Source: an uncultured Rikenellaceae bacterium
GTDB lineage: Bacteria > Bacteroidota > Bacteroidia > Bacteroidales > Rikenellaceae
Direction: 5' to 3'
Length of the DNA: 36,189 bases
Assembly (NCBI GenBank): GCA_910588925.1
Contig: CAJURV010000012.1
Coordinates: 1 to 36,189 of the forward strand
Position numbers and translations under genes: made by a program
The notes under the pieces: generated by a model
Told to the model about the DNA's origin: nothing
Databases searched by the model: none
The model's input: the letters and a program-made list of their open reading frames with translations, nothing else
Shown: positions 16,880-25,639 of the stretch, in pieces
Position numbering within the stretch: position 1 is the stretch's first letter
Layout: every line of letters begins with the position of its first letter

Positions 16880-17801
16880 AGGGGAACGCGATCATAAGAG
16901 GAGACGCCGTCTGTTGCGCCTCTTGCTCAATCTGTTCGTATGGATAGGGGTGGCCGTGATATATTACGTTTTGTTCTCCATATTTTTCGATACCCCAATA
17001 GAGCACGAGATACGCAAATCGAACCGTGAAATGACACGCGAATACGAGCGTCTGAGCCGTAGCTACGATTCGGTCATGACCGTTCTCGACAACGTGAGAG
17101 AAAGAGACGAGAACATATACGGCATGTTGTTCGAGTCGGTACCCTACACTTCGCTTCACGAAGACGACGAGCAGTGGCGCGATGCCGACAAGCTGCTAAC
17201 CATGTCAAACAACGAACTGGCCGGAATATATTTCGACGGTCTGCGCTCGTTGGAAGCTACGGTGACCAAAGTCACGAACAACTTCAAATCGCTCGAGTCG
17301 AACATGACGACTCTCGGCCGCGACCTCAACAACATACCCGCCATACAGCCCGTCAACAATAGCGACCTCACCAAACTGGCCGCCTCGTACGGCATGCGCA
17401 TACATCCGTTCTACCGTACCATGGCCTCGCATCAGGGTGTCGACTATGCCGTACCGGAGCAAACCCGCGTATATGCCACAGCCGACGGAACCGTAGACGA
17501 CATATCCAACAGCGCTTACGGTAAAGGTCTGTGCGTCACTATAAATCATGGCAACGGCTATCGCACGCTATACGGACATCTCGATAAGTCGGTAGTGAAG
17601 AAAGGTGCTCGCGTAAGACGCGGAGATATCATAGGTCACAGCGGCAACACAGGGCTATCTTTCATGCCGCATCTGCATTACGAAGTGGTCTATAACGGTC
17701 GCAGGGTGGACCCCATCAACTACTTCTTCTACGAGATGACGCCGGAATCGTACGTAAAACTGCTCGATATAGCCCAGATAGGCATGCAATCTTTGGATTA
17801 G
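16866..17801 (+). CDS. Membrane-anchored M23/LytM peptidase (second of pair)
   Basis: This 311-aa paralogue of the preceding gene has the same layout: a highly basic N-terminus, a membrane helix (about 19-41), a coiled-coil-prone region and a LytM domain. Ligands H189, D193 (HQGVD), H269 and H271 (HLH) are intact. The two proteins also share a juxtamembrane phrase (RD..IY..F), so they arose by tandem duplication. The 14-nt overlap implies translational coupling and matched amounts, consistent with a heteromeric or sequential action on the cell wall. Specific substrate bonds cannot be read from the sequence. Confidence 0.9.
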   Translation: MSKTKGERDHKRRRRLLRLLLNLFVWIGVAVIYYVLFSIFFDTPIEHEIRKSNREMTREYERLSRSYDSVMTVLDNVRERDENIYGMLFESVPYTSLHEDDEQWRDADKLLTMSNNELAGIYFDGLRSLEATVTKVTNNFKSLESNMTTLGRDLNNIPAIQPVNNSDLTKLAASYGMRIHPFYRTMASHQGVDYAVPEQTRVYATADGTVDDISNSAYGKGLCVTINHGNGYRTLYGHLDKSVVKKGARVRRGDIIGHSGNTGLSFMPHLHYEVVYNGRRVDPINYFFYEMTPESYVKLLDIAQIGMQSLD

Positions 17802-17825
17802 TCATTATTCGGGATAAAGGCCCCT

Positions 17826-17864
17826 ATTGGTTAATGTATCACGCCGGACCGCTTCTTAACCAAT
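17826..17864. repeat. 9-bp inverted repeat after the LytM pair
   Basis: ATTGGTTAA (17826-17834) and TTAACCAAT (17856-17864) flank a 21-nt loop. There is no T-run, so it is not a standard terminator; it may be an mRNA 3'-end structure or a protein-binding site. Confidence 0.4.
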
Positions 17865-17914
17865 TATCCATATTTCGACAAAAGTATCGGCTTCAGGCAA
17901 GCAGATCGAAAACG

Positions 17915-17988
17915 TTCGCTTGGATGCAGACGTTTCTCGCCTCGGCAATCAAAACTTCGTTTCATTACACTCGGCTTATCGAAAACGT
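17915..17988 (+). repeat. Dispersed 74-bp repeat, copy 2
   Basis: This is the partner of 50-123 in opposite orientation, with 41 of 47 identical positions in the core by eye and shared flanks (TTCGCTTG on one side, AAACGT on the other). It sits between the convergent LytM and htpG transcription units. Confidence 0.75.
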
Positions 17989-18004
17989 TAGCTTACAATG
18001 AAAA

Positions 18005-18036
18005 CAAAAAAGGCCCGACCGAACAGTCGAGCCTTT
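18005..18036 (-). terminator. Terminator after htpG
   Basis: Read on the minus strand, AAAGGC(T)CGAC, a short loop and G(G)TCG(G)GCCTTT form a stable hairpin followed by a T-run. It begins 20 nt after the htpG stop codon. Confidence 0.85.
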
Positions 18037-18055
18037 ATCATGAAGTTACGGATTT

Positions 18056-20113
18056 TTATTTACCTATCATATCCACCGAACGCTTAATAAATTTAGTCAG
18101 TTTCTCACCTTTAAGCATTCCGTTGGCAAGGAGCGCCAGATCGACGATCTGACCGAGCATGGTGTTGCTTTCGGCCGCCTTAGACAGCTTGGCGTAACGG
18201 TCGGACCTTAATTTACCGAGTTCGCCGTCTATCTCGCCACGGCGTTCGCGCTCTTCGGGTGAGAACTCCTCCTCTTTCTTGTCTTTAACCACCTCTTCGA
18301 ACGCCTTACGCTCTTTCTCTTTGACGGAGATCTTGTCGTCGAGAGCCTTGACATCGGTCCCCACCTCCTTTTCCGCCTCTTGCCACAGTTGCAATATAAG
18401 GTGGTGGTTGCCGTTCACCACTACCGTATAACTCTCGGGCATCTGTCCATAGAATGCGTAGGGCGAGCCTCCCATCTGCGACATCTCTTTCATTCGGCGC
18501 ATAAACTCGTTCTGCGTGATGAGAACGGGAGACTCTTCGCCAGACAGCGGCTCGAACGTAACATTGAAATGCGTTTTGTCGTCTGCAGGCAGAACGGTTT
18601 CGAAGAGCGGCCTGATGAAGTTCTGCTGGTCGGTCGACAGCGCCATAGGCTTGTCCTCATCTTTGCGTATCAGCTTGTCTATTACGTCGGAGTCTACACG
18701 TACGAACTTGCACTTTTCGTTTTTGTTCTCGAGATAACTGATATAATGGTTATCGAGATTACCGTCCATCACGAGAATGTCGTATCCGCGATCCCGTGCC
18801 GCCGCTATGAAAGAGTCCTGCGATACGGGGTCGTTGGTGTAGAGCATTATAATGTTACCATCCTTGTCCGTCTGATTGGCGGCTACAAGCTCCTTGTATT
18901 CGGCAAAGGTGAAATACTTGCCGTCGTTGTTCTTGAGCAGGGTGAACTCACCGGCCTTGTCTGCGAACTTCTCGTCCGTGATTATGCCGTACTGTATGAA
19001 TATCTTGAGGTCGTCCCACTTCTTCTCGAAATCGTCGCGCGAGCTCTTGAATATCTCGGAGAGACGGTCGGACACCTTTTTGGTTATGTGCGACGATATC
19101 TTCTTGACGTCGGGATCGCCCTGCAGATAGCTACGCGATACGTTGAGAGGTATGTCGGGAGAGTCGATCACCCCGTGCAACAGCGTGAGGAACTCCGGCA
19201 CCACACCCTCTACGGAGTCGGTTACGAATACCTGATTGCTGTAAAGCTGTATCTTATTCTTCTGTATTTCGAAATTGTTGCGTATCTTGGGGAAATAGAG
19301 TATGCCCGTAAGCGTGAAAGGATAATCGACGTTGAGGTGTATATGGAACAACGGCTCCTCCGCCATAGGATACAGCATGCGGTAGAAGTCGGCGTAATCC
19401 TCCTCTTTAAGCTCCGAGGGTTTACGCGTCCACAGGGGCGATGTCTCGTTTATGATGCGGTCTTTGTCGGTATCGACATACTTGCCGTCTTTCCACTCCT
19501 GCTCCTTGCCGAACACGATCGGAACAGGCAGGAAACGGCAATATTTACCGAGCAATGCGCCTATGCGGTCGCGCGATGCGAACTCATAACTGTCTTCTGC
19601 CAGATGCAGAACTATACGCGTACCGCGCTCGGCCTTGTCGCACTTCTCCAAAGTGTATTCGGGCGAACCGTCGCAACTCCATTTGACAGCCTCAGCACCG
19701 TCCTTGTAAGAGAGGGTGTAGAGGTCCACCTGCGAGGCCACCATGAACGAAGAATAGAAGCCCAACCCGAAATGGCCTATTATGTTGGTCTGATCCTTAT
19801 ATTTGGCTAAGAACTCCTCGGCACCCGAGAATGCGATCTGGTTGATATAACGGGTCACCTCATCTTCGGTCATACCTATGCCCTCGTCGCTTATGGTGAC
19901 GGTGTGAGCCGCTTCGTCTACCTCCACCGTTACTTTCAGGCCCGACACGTCGCCTTTGAATTCACCGCTCGAGGCAAGCGCCTTGAGCTTTTGGGTGGCG
20001 TCCACCGCGTTCGACACCAGCTCGCGCAGGAAGATGTCGTGTTCCGAATAGAGAAACTTCTTGATCACCGGAAAGATATTTTCCGTAGTTACACCTATTT
20101 TACCTTTTTGCAT
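18056..20113 (-). CDS. htpG: HtpG (Hsp90) chaperone
   Basis: This 685-aa bacterial Hsp90 has the N-terminal GHKL ATPase motifs FLRELVSNAVDA, DEGIGMT and GHFGLGFYS, the middle domain (SRSYLQGDP, including the conserved Arg/Gln catalytic loop) and a C-terminal dimerisation region. The charged insert near 590-625 (EEVVKDKKEEEFS) is typical of Bacteroidetes. It acts in the cytoplasm on stress-damaged or client proteins. It has its own terminator and, upstream, a sigma-54-like promoter with dyad sites, suggesting heat-shock control. Confidence 0.97.
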   Translation of the reverse strand: MQKGKIGVTTENIFPVIKKFLYSEHDIFLRELVSNAVDATQKLKALASSGEFKGDVSGLKVTVEVDEAAHTVTISDEGIGMTEDEVTRYINQIAFSGAEEFLAKYKDQTNIIGHFGLGFYSSFMVASQVDLYTLSYKDGAEAVKWSCDGSPEYTLEKCDKAERGTRIVLHLAEDSYEFASRDRIGALLGKYCRFLPVPIVFGKEQEWKDGKYVDTDKDRIINETSPLWTRKPSELKEEDYADFYRMLYPMAEEPLFHIHLNVDYPFTLTGILYFPKIRNNFEIQKNKIQLYSNQVFVTDSVEGVVPEFLTLLHGVIDSPDIPLNVSRSYLQGDPDVKKISSHITKKVSDRLSEIFKSSRDDFEKKWDDLKIFIQYGIITDEKFADKAGEFTLLKNNDGKYFTFAEYKELVAANQTDKDGNIIMLYTNDPVSQDSFIAAARDRGYDILVMDGNLDNHYISYLENKNEKCKFVRVDSDVIDKLIRKDEDKPMALSTDQQNFIRPLFETVLPADDKTHFNVTFEPLSGEESPVLITQNEFMRRMKEMSQMGGSPYAFYGQMPESYTVVVNGNHHLILQLWQEAEKEVGTDVKALDDKISVKEKERKAFEEVVKDKKEEEFSPEERERRGEIDGELGKLRSDRYAKLSKAAESNTMLGQIVDLALLANGMLKGEKLTKFIKRSVDMIGK

Positions 20114-20152
20114 ATCTTGTGTTTTTGATTATTCTAAAGCGGATAATATATT

Positions 20153-20168
20153 TCAAAGAGTATGCCAA
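20153..20168 (-). promoter_or_regulatory. Sigma-54-like promoter of htpG
   Basis: On the minus strand TTGGCA (-24) and TTG(A) (-12) occur with the GG-to-G spacing of 12 required by RpoN. The final C of the -12 GC is A here. The start codon lies about 40 nt downstream, a sensible leader. Confidence 0.45.
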
Positions 20169-20178
20169 CGGATGCGAA

Positions 20179-20217
20179 CTGACATTTTGGCAGAATCGGT
20201 GTCATAATGTTTGCCAG
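20179..20217. promoter_or_regulatory. Dyad sites upstream of htpG
   Basis: A near-palindrome CTGACA-TTT-TGGCAG lies at 20179-20193, with a related TGTCAT...GCCAG at 20200-20217, directly upstream of the sigma-54-like promoter. This is where an enhancer-binding activator would be expected to sit. The regulator is not encoded in the window. Confidence 0.45.
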
Positions 20218-20299
20218 TCACTTACGCATGAAAAGGTGCAAGGCGCTAGAGCCGTACTCCATATTTACATGGGCCCCACACTGTCATATATCGGATCCG

Positions 20300-21337
20300 C
20301 TACACCCCGAACAAGAACACAAAAGGATGCGACACCTCTCTGAACTTATCCGTGGCATCTCCGTCATATACCGACCCGTCGCTCAACGTAAGCACACGCT
20401 CACCGGTGCCCTCCGAGAAATCAATTCCGGAGAGATCGACCCTGAAAGGCTCCATAGATAAAGTAGGCTCGAAATAGTAGACCATGTTTTTCTGATCGGC
20501 CACGGTGCGCCAGCGGGTAGATGCTATGTGCGGATTACTGGGAGTGGATATGCCGTAAGGAACGGAGACATTGCGCATTACCGACATAACGGCCGGGACG
20601 GCCACAGCGGCATCGGAGCTCTGCACTACGGCATCTATATAGAACGATGCGCGAACGAAACGGTCTGACGATCTGTTGGTGCCGGGCAACATGGTAAGGC
20701 CGCCTATCTGACGCCAGTAATCGCCCACGGCCAGTTGCAGACTGTATACGGGCGAGTTGGTGAGCACTTTGTATTGCGGTCCGTGATGAATGACAAGCCT
20801 GCCGTTTATATACTCGAGTATGGCGCTATCGCCGCTACGATCGGATATGGCCATGTGCAGACGCGACTGAACGCCGTTAGGAAGATCGGGCGAATCTATG
20901 CGGAAGCTATCCGCCGAGAGTGCGGCTACGGCCTCCGCCACAGTGGCGAAATTGTCGAGCACATACTGTGTCCATATACTCAAACCCATCACGGGACGAT
21001 CGTCATCGGGCAACCCGTACACCGACTCCGGCAGAAAAAGCAGATTGGCTACCAGCCCCATTTCGTTCATACCGTCGCAGATACCTATGTCGTATCCGGC
21101 CGCCGAGAGCGAGCCGTATTTCGATTTCCAGAATACGGTATGATCCGTATCGGCCCCGCGCCGTTCCATTCCGCGCGGAAACAGATAAAGGTTGGTAAGA
21201 GGATCTTCGCGCCAATCCATAGTACGACCCGTAGCGACCATTCCGTCAGGACCCGCATACAAGGCACGTGTGCAGGCATCTGCCCGATCGACATACAACA
21301 TAAACAGACAAGAGAGGGACAGAAAAAGTGTTTTCAT
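20300..21337 (-). CDS. Secreted choloylglycine-hydrolase-family enzyme (bile salt hydrolase-like)
   Basis: This 345-aa N-terminal-nucleophile amidase has a signal peptide ending ADA, directly before Cys22. Cleavage there would expose the catalytic cysteine, as in periplasmic Bacteroides bile salt hydrolases. Other family residues are visible: Arg38 and Asp41 in GRTMDW, Asn in the VLTNSP block, and Arg in SDRFVRASFY. The family cleaves conjugated bile acids, penicillin V or N-acyl compounds; the substrate cannot be decided by eye, so the bile-salt label is a probability. It lies upstream of htpG on the same strand and is divergent from the selenium operon. Confidence 0.85.
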   Translation of the reverse strand: MKTLFLSLSCLFMLYVDRADACTRALYAGPDGMVATGRTMDWREDPLTNLYLFPRGMERRGADTDHTVFWKSKYGSLSAAGYDIGICDGMNEMGLVANLLFLPESVYGLPDDDRPVMGLSIWTQYVLDNFATVAEAVAALSADSFRIDSPDLPNGVQSRLHMAISDRSGDSAILEYINGRLVIHHGPQYKVLTNSPVYSLQLAVGDYWRQIGGLTMLPGTNRSSDRFVRASFYIDAVVQSSDAAVAVPAVMSVMRNVSVPYGISTPSNPHIASTRWRTVADQKNMVYYFEPTLSMEPFRVDLSGIDFSEGTGERVLTLSDGSVYDGDATDKFREVSHPFVFLFGV

Positions 21338-21490
21338 ATTATAAATGGGATTTTTTAAGGCCGTTTAAGCAAAAATGATGCCTCTTACCGAGACAGGCTA
21401 CTATTCCTAGACAATAGGTTAAACCGTACAGCCGACTTTATTATTTATAGTACCCGGTATATCTAAAGCCGCACCGAACCGATTTTTGCG

Positions 21491-21498
21491 TATATTTG
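21491..21498 (+). promoter_or_regulatory. -7 box for the selenium operon (TATATTTG)
   Basis: This exact TAnnTTTG match lies 21 nt before the mnmH start codon, in the 182-nt divergent gap. No TTG is found at the -33 distance, so recognition may need an activator or tolerate a poor -33 box. No obvious operator was seen. Confidence 0.5.
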
Positions 21499-21519
21499 CC
21501 TTAACAAAAGCCACGTGTA

Positions 21520-22551
21520 ATGACAGAATCCATAAACCCGGACATTTTCGCCCGCAACAGGGACGGCGGACTTCTGATAGACGTCCGCTCGCCGGGTGAA
21601 TTCGCGAGCGGACACATAGTAGGCGCCGTCAACATGCCATTGTTCAGCGACGAAGAACGGGCTGAAGTAGGCACCATCTATCACCGGCAAGGGAAAGAAC
21701 CGGCTGTCATGCGCGGCTTGGAGATAGTAGGTCCGCGTATCGCCGGCATGGCCCGCACGGCAACCGGGCTCGCTGCCGGCGACCTCGTAACGGTATATTG
21801 CTGGCGCGGAGGCATGAGGAGCGAGAGCGTTTGCTGGCTGCTCGGCACCGCAGGGCTAAAAGTAAGACGCATAAGAGGCGGCTACAAGGCATACAGAGCC
21901 TTAATAGAACCTCTTGCCGGTACATTGAAGCGTCTTATAGTGCTCTCCGGCCCTACGGGAAGCGGTAAAAGCGACATATTGCACGAATTGGAGAGACGCG
22001 GCGAACAGGTGCTCGACCTCGAAGGGCTGGCCCGTCACAAAGGATCGGCATTCGGAGGGTTGACAGGCCCGCAAGAGAGTTGCGAGATGTTCGTAAACAG
22101 GCTCATAGACAAGCTATCGTCTTTCGACCCCGGCAAGAGGGTGTGGTGCGAGGGCGAGAGCCGGTCCATAGGTCGCGTCACCATACCCGAGGCTTTATGG
22201 GAGACTATGAGAGGGGCATGCTCCGTATATATAGACGCCCCCGTAGACCGACGCATGGAACGCATAATGGCCGAATACGGAGATATAGACCCGCAGGCTC
22301 TCAAAGGGGCGTTCGACAGGATAACCAAACGGCTGGGGCGGGAAAAGACATTGCAAGCTAAAGATGCCGTAGACCGCGGCGACATAGAGGCAGCCGCGTC
22401 GATAGCCTTGGCATACTACGACAAGAGCTATCGCAAAAGCATAGACCAGATATACGCAGACGGCAAAAAGAGATTGCTCTCTGCAGGATACGACGATATA
22501 GAGACGCTCGCCGACAAGGTGACGGCCGAGGGCGAACGGCTCACGCCATAA
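21520..22551 (+). CDS. mnmH: tRNA 2-selenouridine synthase
   Basis: This 343-aa enzyme (also SelU/YbbB) replaces sulfur by selenium in 2-thiouridine at the wobble position of certain tRNAs, using selenophosphate. The N-terminal rhodanese domain (about 8-130) contains catalytic Cys94 in YCWRGGMRS. The C-terminal half has a P-loop, GPTGSGKS at 144-151, and the family block LARHKGSAFGG. It is the first gene of a five-gene selenium operon ending in selD, which supplies its selenium donor. Length and both domains are complete. Confidence 0.95.
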   Translation: MTESINPDIFARNRDGGLLIDVRSPGEFASGHIVGAVNMPLFSDEERAEVGTIYHRQGKEPAVMRGLEIVGPRIAGMARTATGLAAGDLVTVYCWRGGMRSESVCWLLGTAGLKVRRIRGGYKAYRALIEPLAGTLKRLIVLSGPTGSGKSDILHELERRGEQVLDLEGLARHKGSAFGGLTGPQESCEMFVNRLIDKLSSFDPGKRVWCEGESRSIGRVTIPEALWETMRGACSVYIDAPVDRRMERIMAEYGDIDPQALKGAFDRITKRLGREKTLQAKDAVDRGDIEAAASIALAYYDKSYRKSIDQIYADGKKRLLSAGYDDIETLADKVTAEGERLTP

Positions 22552-22567
22552 CAAACGGATCGACAGA

Positions 22568-23173
22568 ATGATAAAGGTAGACGCAAGAGGGAAGCTATGC
22601 CCGGAGCCCCTCATAATGACCAAAAGGGCTCTCAAGGGGGCCGCTACGGGCGACAATGTAGAGATACTCACAGACAATCCCACATCGTGCGGCAACCTGT
22701 CGGCATATCTGCGTGAGCTGGGCATATCGCCCGAGGTGAGCGACCGCGGCGACTGCACCTCTCTCTCTTTCACCGTTAAAGAGACCTCTGCAAATAGTGC
22801 CGCGGAAGAGCGAGCCGAACGGTGCGCCTGTCCCTCGACCGGCTATTGCGTGGCCATACGCTCCGACCGCATGGGCGACGGCGACGACGAGCTCGGCAGA
22901 TTGTTGCTACGTGCGTATCTAAATACCCTGCCCGAGGTGGACGAGCTGCCGTCGCACATAGTGCTCTACAACACCGGTGTAAAGACGGCAATGGAGGGAA
23001 GCGACACCGCCGAGGCTCTGGCACGGTTGGAGGCCGCCGGGGTGGAGATCACCTCCTGCGGTACATGCGCCGACTTCTTCGGAATAAAGGATCGCATCAA
23101 AGTGGGTAGTATCGGCAACATGTACAAGATAGCACGCATAACGGCCGCGGCTTCGCACATAGTATATCCTTAA
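22568..23173 (+). CDS. yedF: Selenium metabolism protein YedF
   Basis: This 201-aa two-domain protein has an N-terminal TusA-like domain with the CPEP motif (Cys11), followed by a DsrE-like C-terminal domain that includes LYNTGVKTA (133-141) and a C-x2-C pair (Cys164, Cys167, SCGTCADFF). In gene-neighbourhood studies the family travels with selD and is proposed to carry or direct selenium or sulfur. The full two-domain form argues against a plain TusA. It starts 16 nt after mnmH. The biochemical role is not established. Confidence 0.9.
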   Translation: MIKVDARGKLCPEPLIMTKRALKGAATGDNVEILTDNPTSCGNLSAYLRELGISPEVSDRGDCTSLSFTVKETSANSAAEERAERCACPSTGYCVAIRSDRMGDGDDELGRLLLRAYLNTLPEVDELPSHIVLYNTGVKTAMEGSDTAEALARLEAAGVEITSCGTCADFFGIKDRIKVGSIGNMYKIARITAAASHIVYP

Positions 23174-23213
23174 CGGCCTGTCGAATTTAACTTAACCGTC
23201 AAAACATCCCGCC

Positions 23214-24332
23214 GTGAGATATTTCGACAACGCGGCCACCTCTTATCCCAAGCCGGAGGAGGTCTGCCGCTACATATCAGCCTATCTTACCGAGTGCGGC
23301 GGCACCTACGGGCGCGGCTCGTACGAGCGTGCGCTACGGGCCACCGACATAACCGAGAGGTGCCGCGAAGCTCTTGCCGCGATGATGGGCACAGACGACC
23401 CGGCGCGCATATCGTTCGGTCCCAACGCCACACACGGGGCCAACACCGTGTTGCGAGGCTTCGACTACGTTCACAAACGGGTGCTGATATCTCCGCTCGA
23501 GCACAACGCTATCACACGCCCGCTCGAGTTTCTGCGCGGCGACATAGGGCTGTCGGTAGAGGTACTCGACCACCTCGGCGACGGAAGCATAGATACGGAA
23601 AGACTACGCCGGCGCGAGTTAGACAATATAGATATGGTGATAATATGTCACCAAAGCAACGTCAACGGATTAACGCAAGATATAGGCAAGATAAGCGAAG
23701 CCATAGGAGGACGCACCCGTCTTATGACAGACCTGTCGCAATCGCTCGGACACACCCCTGTCGACTTGGACGGATGGGGCGTTGATTTCGCGGCATGGAC
23801 CGGACACAAAGGGTTGCTCGGCCCTACCGGAACCGGAGGATGTTTCATTCGCGACCACGAGAAAGTGGCTCCATTGGTGTTCGGCGGCACTGGCAGCAAC
23901 TCCGACAGCTACCTCATGCCCCGGCATACGCCCGACAAATACGAGGCCGGCACACCGTGCATCGCCGCCATAGCCGGACTGCTCGGCGCACTCGAACACC
24001 GCCCCGAACCGATACACACCCGCGAAGAGTTCGTCGGCCTGATGGAACGACTGACCGAGATAAAAGGGTTGAAGCTGATATGCGCAGACGATATTGAACG
24101 GCAAGGAGAGCTGTTCTCGATAGTGGCCGAAGGTATGAGCGTAGCCGAACTTAACGACAGGCTTTGGCGACGTCATGCCATAGAGTGCCGCTCGGGACTC
24201 CACTGCGCCCCGTTGGCCCACAGGAGCCTCGGCACGAGCCCGGCCGGAACCGTCAGGGTGTCGCTGTCGCCGTATCACACGGCCGAAGATCTCGATTTTC
24301 TCGCCGAAGCCATAGAGGAGGTATGTTCATGA
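23214..24332 (+). CDS. Class V aminotransferase, cysteine desulfurase-like (selenium-linked type)
   Basis: This 372-aa PLP enzyme has the family's Schiff-base lysine (K199 in WTGHKG) and catalytic cysteine (C331 in SGLHCAPLAH), so it can probably remove S or Se from (seleno)cysteine. The start FDNAATSYPKP and the block GPTGTGG fit the short desulfurase subfamily often found beside orphan selD genes, rather than housekeeping IscS or SufS. The start is GTG, as no ATG precedes the conserved N-terminus. Its stop codon overlaps the DUF3343 start by 4 nt. A selenium-delivery role is inferred from the neighbours. Confidence 0.9.
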   Translation: MRYFDNAATSYPKPEEVCRYISAYLTECGGTYGRGSYERALRATDITERCREALAAMMGTDDPARISFGPNATHGANTVLRGFDYVHKRVLISPLEHNAITRPLEFLRGDIGLSVEVLDHLGDGSIDTERLRRRELDNIDMVIICHQSNVNGLTQDIGKISEAIGGRTRLMTDLSQSLGHTPVDLDGWGVDFAAWTGHKGLLGPTGTGGCFIRDHEKVAPLVFGGTGSNSDSYLMPRHTPDKYEAGTPCIAAIAGLLGALEHRPEPIHTREEFVGLMERLTEIKGLKLICADDIERQGELFSIVAEGMSVAELNDRLWRRHAIECRSGLHCAPLAHRSLGTSPAGTVRVSLSPYHTAEDLDFLAEAIEEVCS

Positions 24333-24544
24333 GAGCGCTGGTAACATTCGCGTCGGCACGCGAGGCATCGCGATGTTCGCGTCTTCTCGAGGAGAGTGGC
24401 ATAGCGATAAGCGTGACGGCGGTACCGGAAGATATATCGGCGGAATGCGGCATAGCCCTATTCGTAAAAGAGGAAGACAGAACAGCTTGCGAAAATATCA
24501 TTGCCGAAAACAGGATAAGAGCCACTATGCACGAAAGGATATAA
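24329..24544 (+). CDS. Small DUF3343 protein
   Basis: This 71-aa protein matches the DUF3343 pattern: an N-terminal TFASAREA segment, a central PEDISAECGIALFV block with the conserved Cys-Gly-Ile-Ala, and a short C-terminal helix. The ATG at 24329 is chosen because a strong GGAGG lies about 7 nt upstream and because it overlaps the previous stop as ATGA; an ATG 6 nt earlier is possible. The family co-occurs with selD and yedF and is suspected to be a Se/S carrier, with its cysteine as the likely acceptor. Function is unproven. Confidence 0.82.
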   Translation: MRALVTFASAREASRCSRLLEESGIAISVTAVPEDISAECGIALFVKEEDRTACENIIAENRIRATMHERI

Positions 24545-24548
24545 CGAC

Positions 24549-25583
24549 ATGGAATACGATCTGCTTAAAACATCGACGGAGGGCGGATGCTCTGCGAAAC
24601 TCCCGGCCGACAAGCTGGCACAGTTGCTCGGCGACATACCCATGCTATCGAGCGCCGACATAATGGTAGACATATCCACGCACGACGACGCCGGCGTATA
24701 TCGCCTCAATGACGACACGGCTCTCATTGTCACCACCGACTTCTTCCCGCCCGTATGTTCGTCGCCCTACGAGTTCGGCCAGATAGCGGCCGCCAACTCG
24801 CTATCAGACGTATATGCCATGGGAGGCAAACCGTTACTCGTACTCAACCTCAACATGTTCCCGGCAGACGCCCCGCTCGAAGCCCTGCACGACATACTGT
24901 CGGGCGGAGCTAACAAGGTGGCCGAAGCGGGAGCGTTCATAATGGGAGGACACACCATAGTCGACGCCACACCCAAATACGGACTCGCCGTAGTGGGTAC
25001 CGTACGTCCCGGGCAACTGGTAACAAACGACGGCGCGCGACCCGGCGACATACTCATACTCACCAAACCTATAGGCACGGGCGTAGCCATAGCTGCCCAC
25101 CGCACGGGTATGGATAGCAAAGAGTGCTACACGATAGCCATAAAGAACATGAAGCGGCTCAACGACGATGCCGCCGAGATAATGCGCCTATACGGCATAA
25201 AGGGAGCCACGGACGTTACCGGATTCGGACTAGCGGGCCATCTTGTAAAAATGATGGAGGCATCGGGATGCTCGGCAGAGATATACGGCGACACCGTACC
25301 GCTCATAGACGGCGTAGAGGAGTTGCTGTCGGACGGATGCGTTCCTGGAACGGTATTTCGAAACAAAGAGTTCGTAGGCGGGCGCATATCGTTCAAAAGC
25401 ACCGTCGGCACCGAGAGACGTTTGGCGCTATTCGACGCCCAAACATCGGGAGGCATGCTCATTGCGGCCGACTATGCGAAAGCCGCGGAGATAGCCGATA
25501 AACTAAGGGAACACTACCCCTCCACAGCCATAATCGGGGAGGTGACGGAAGCGAACGACGAAGCGAGGATAAAGGTGTTATAA
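24549..25583 (+). CDS. selD: Selenide, water dikinase (selenophosphate synthetase)
   Basis: This 344-aa enzyme makes selenophosphate from selenide and ATP, the donor for MnmH. Catalytic Cys14 and Lys17 are in GGCSAK; it is the cysteine form, not the selenocysteine form. Gly-rich ATP-binding blocks follow, with the conserved Asp residues (DDTALIVTTDFFPP) and GHTIVDATPKYG. It is the last gene of the operon and starts 4 nt after the DUF3343 gene. No selA or selB occurs in the window, so selenocysteine use cannot be judged here. Confidence 0.97.
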   Translation: MEYDLLKTSTEGGCSAKLPADKLAQLLGDIPMLSSADIMVDISTHDDAGVYRLNDDTALIVTTDFFPPVCSSPYEFGQIAAANSLSDVYAMGGKPLLVLNLNMFPADAPLEALHDILSGGANKVAEAGAFIMGGHTIVDATPKYGLAVVGTVRPGQLVTNDGARPGDILILTKPIGTGVAIAAHRTGMDSKECYTIAIKNMKRLNDDAAEIMRLYGIKGATDVTGFGLAGHLVKMMEASGCSAEIYGDTVPLIDGVEELLSDGCVPGTVFRNKEFVGGRISFKSTVGTERRLALFDAQTSGGMLIAADYAKAAEIADKLREHYPSTAIIGEVTEANDEARIKVL

Positions 25584-25639
25584 CGAAAACACGTCGGAAA
25601 GACACCGCAAAACATATTTACAATCACATATAAACCGGA

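Noticed and set aside
18380..19810. 476-codon frame antisense to htpG
   Set aside because: It is a mirror of htpG codon bias; the htpG product is complete and conserved.
24549..24599. Selenocysteine codon in selD
   Set aside because: The catalytic position is an ordinary Cys codon (Cys14), with no in-frame TGA.
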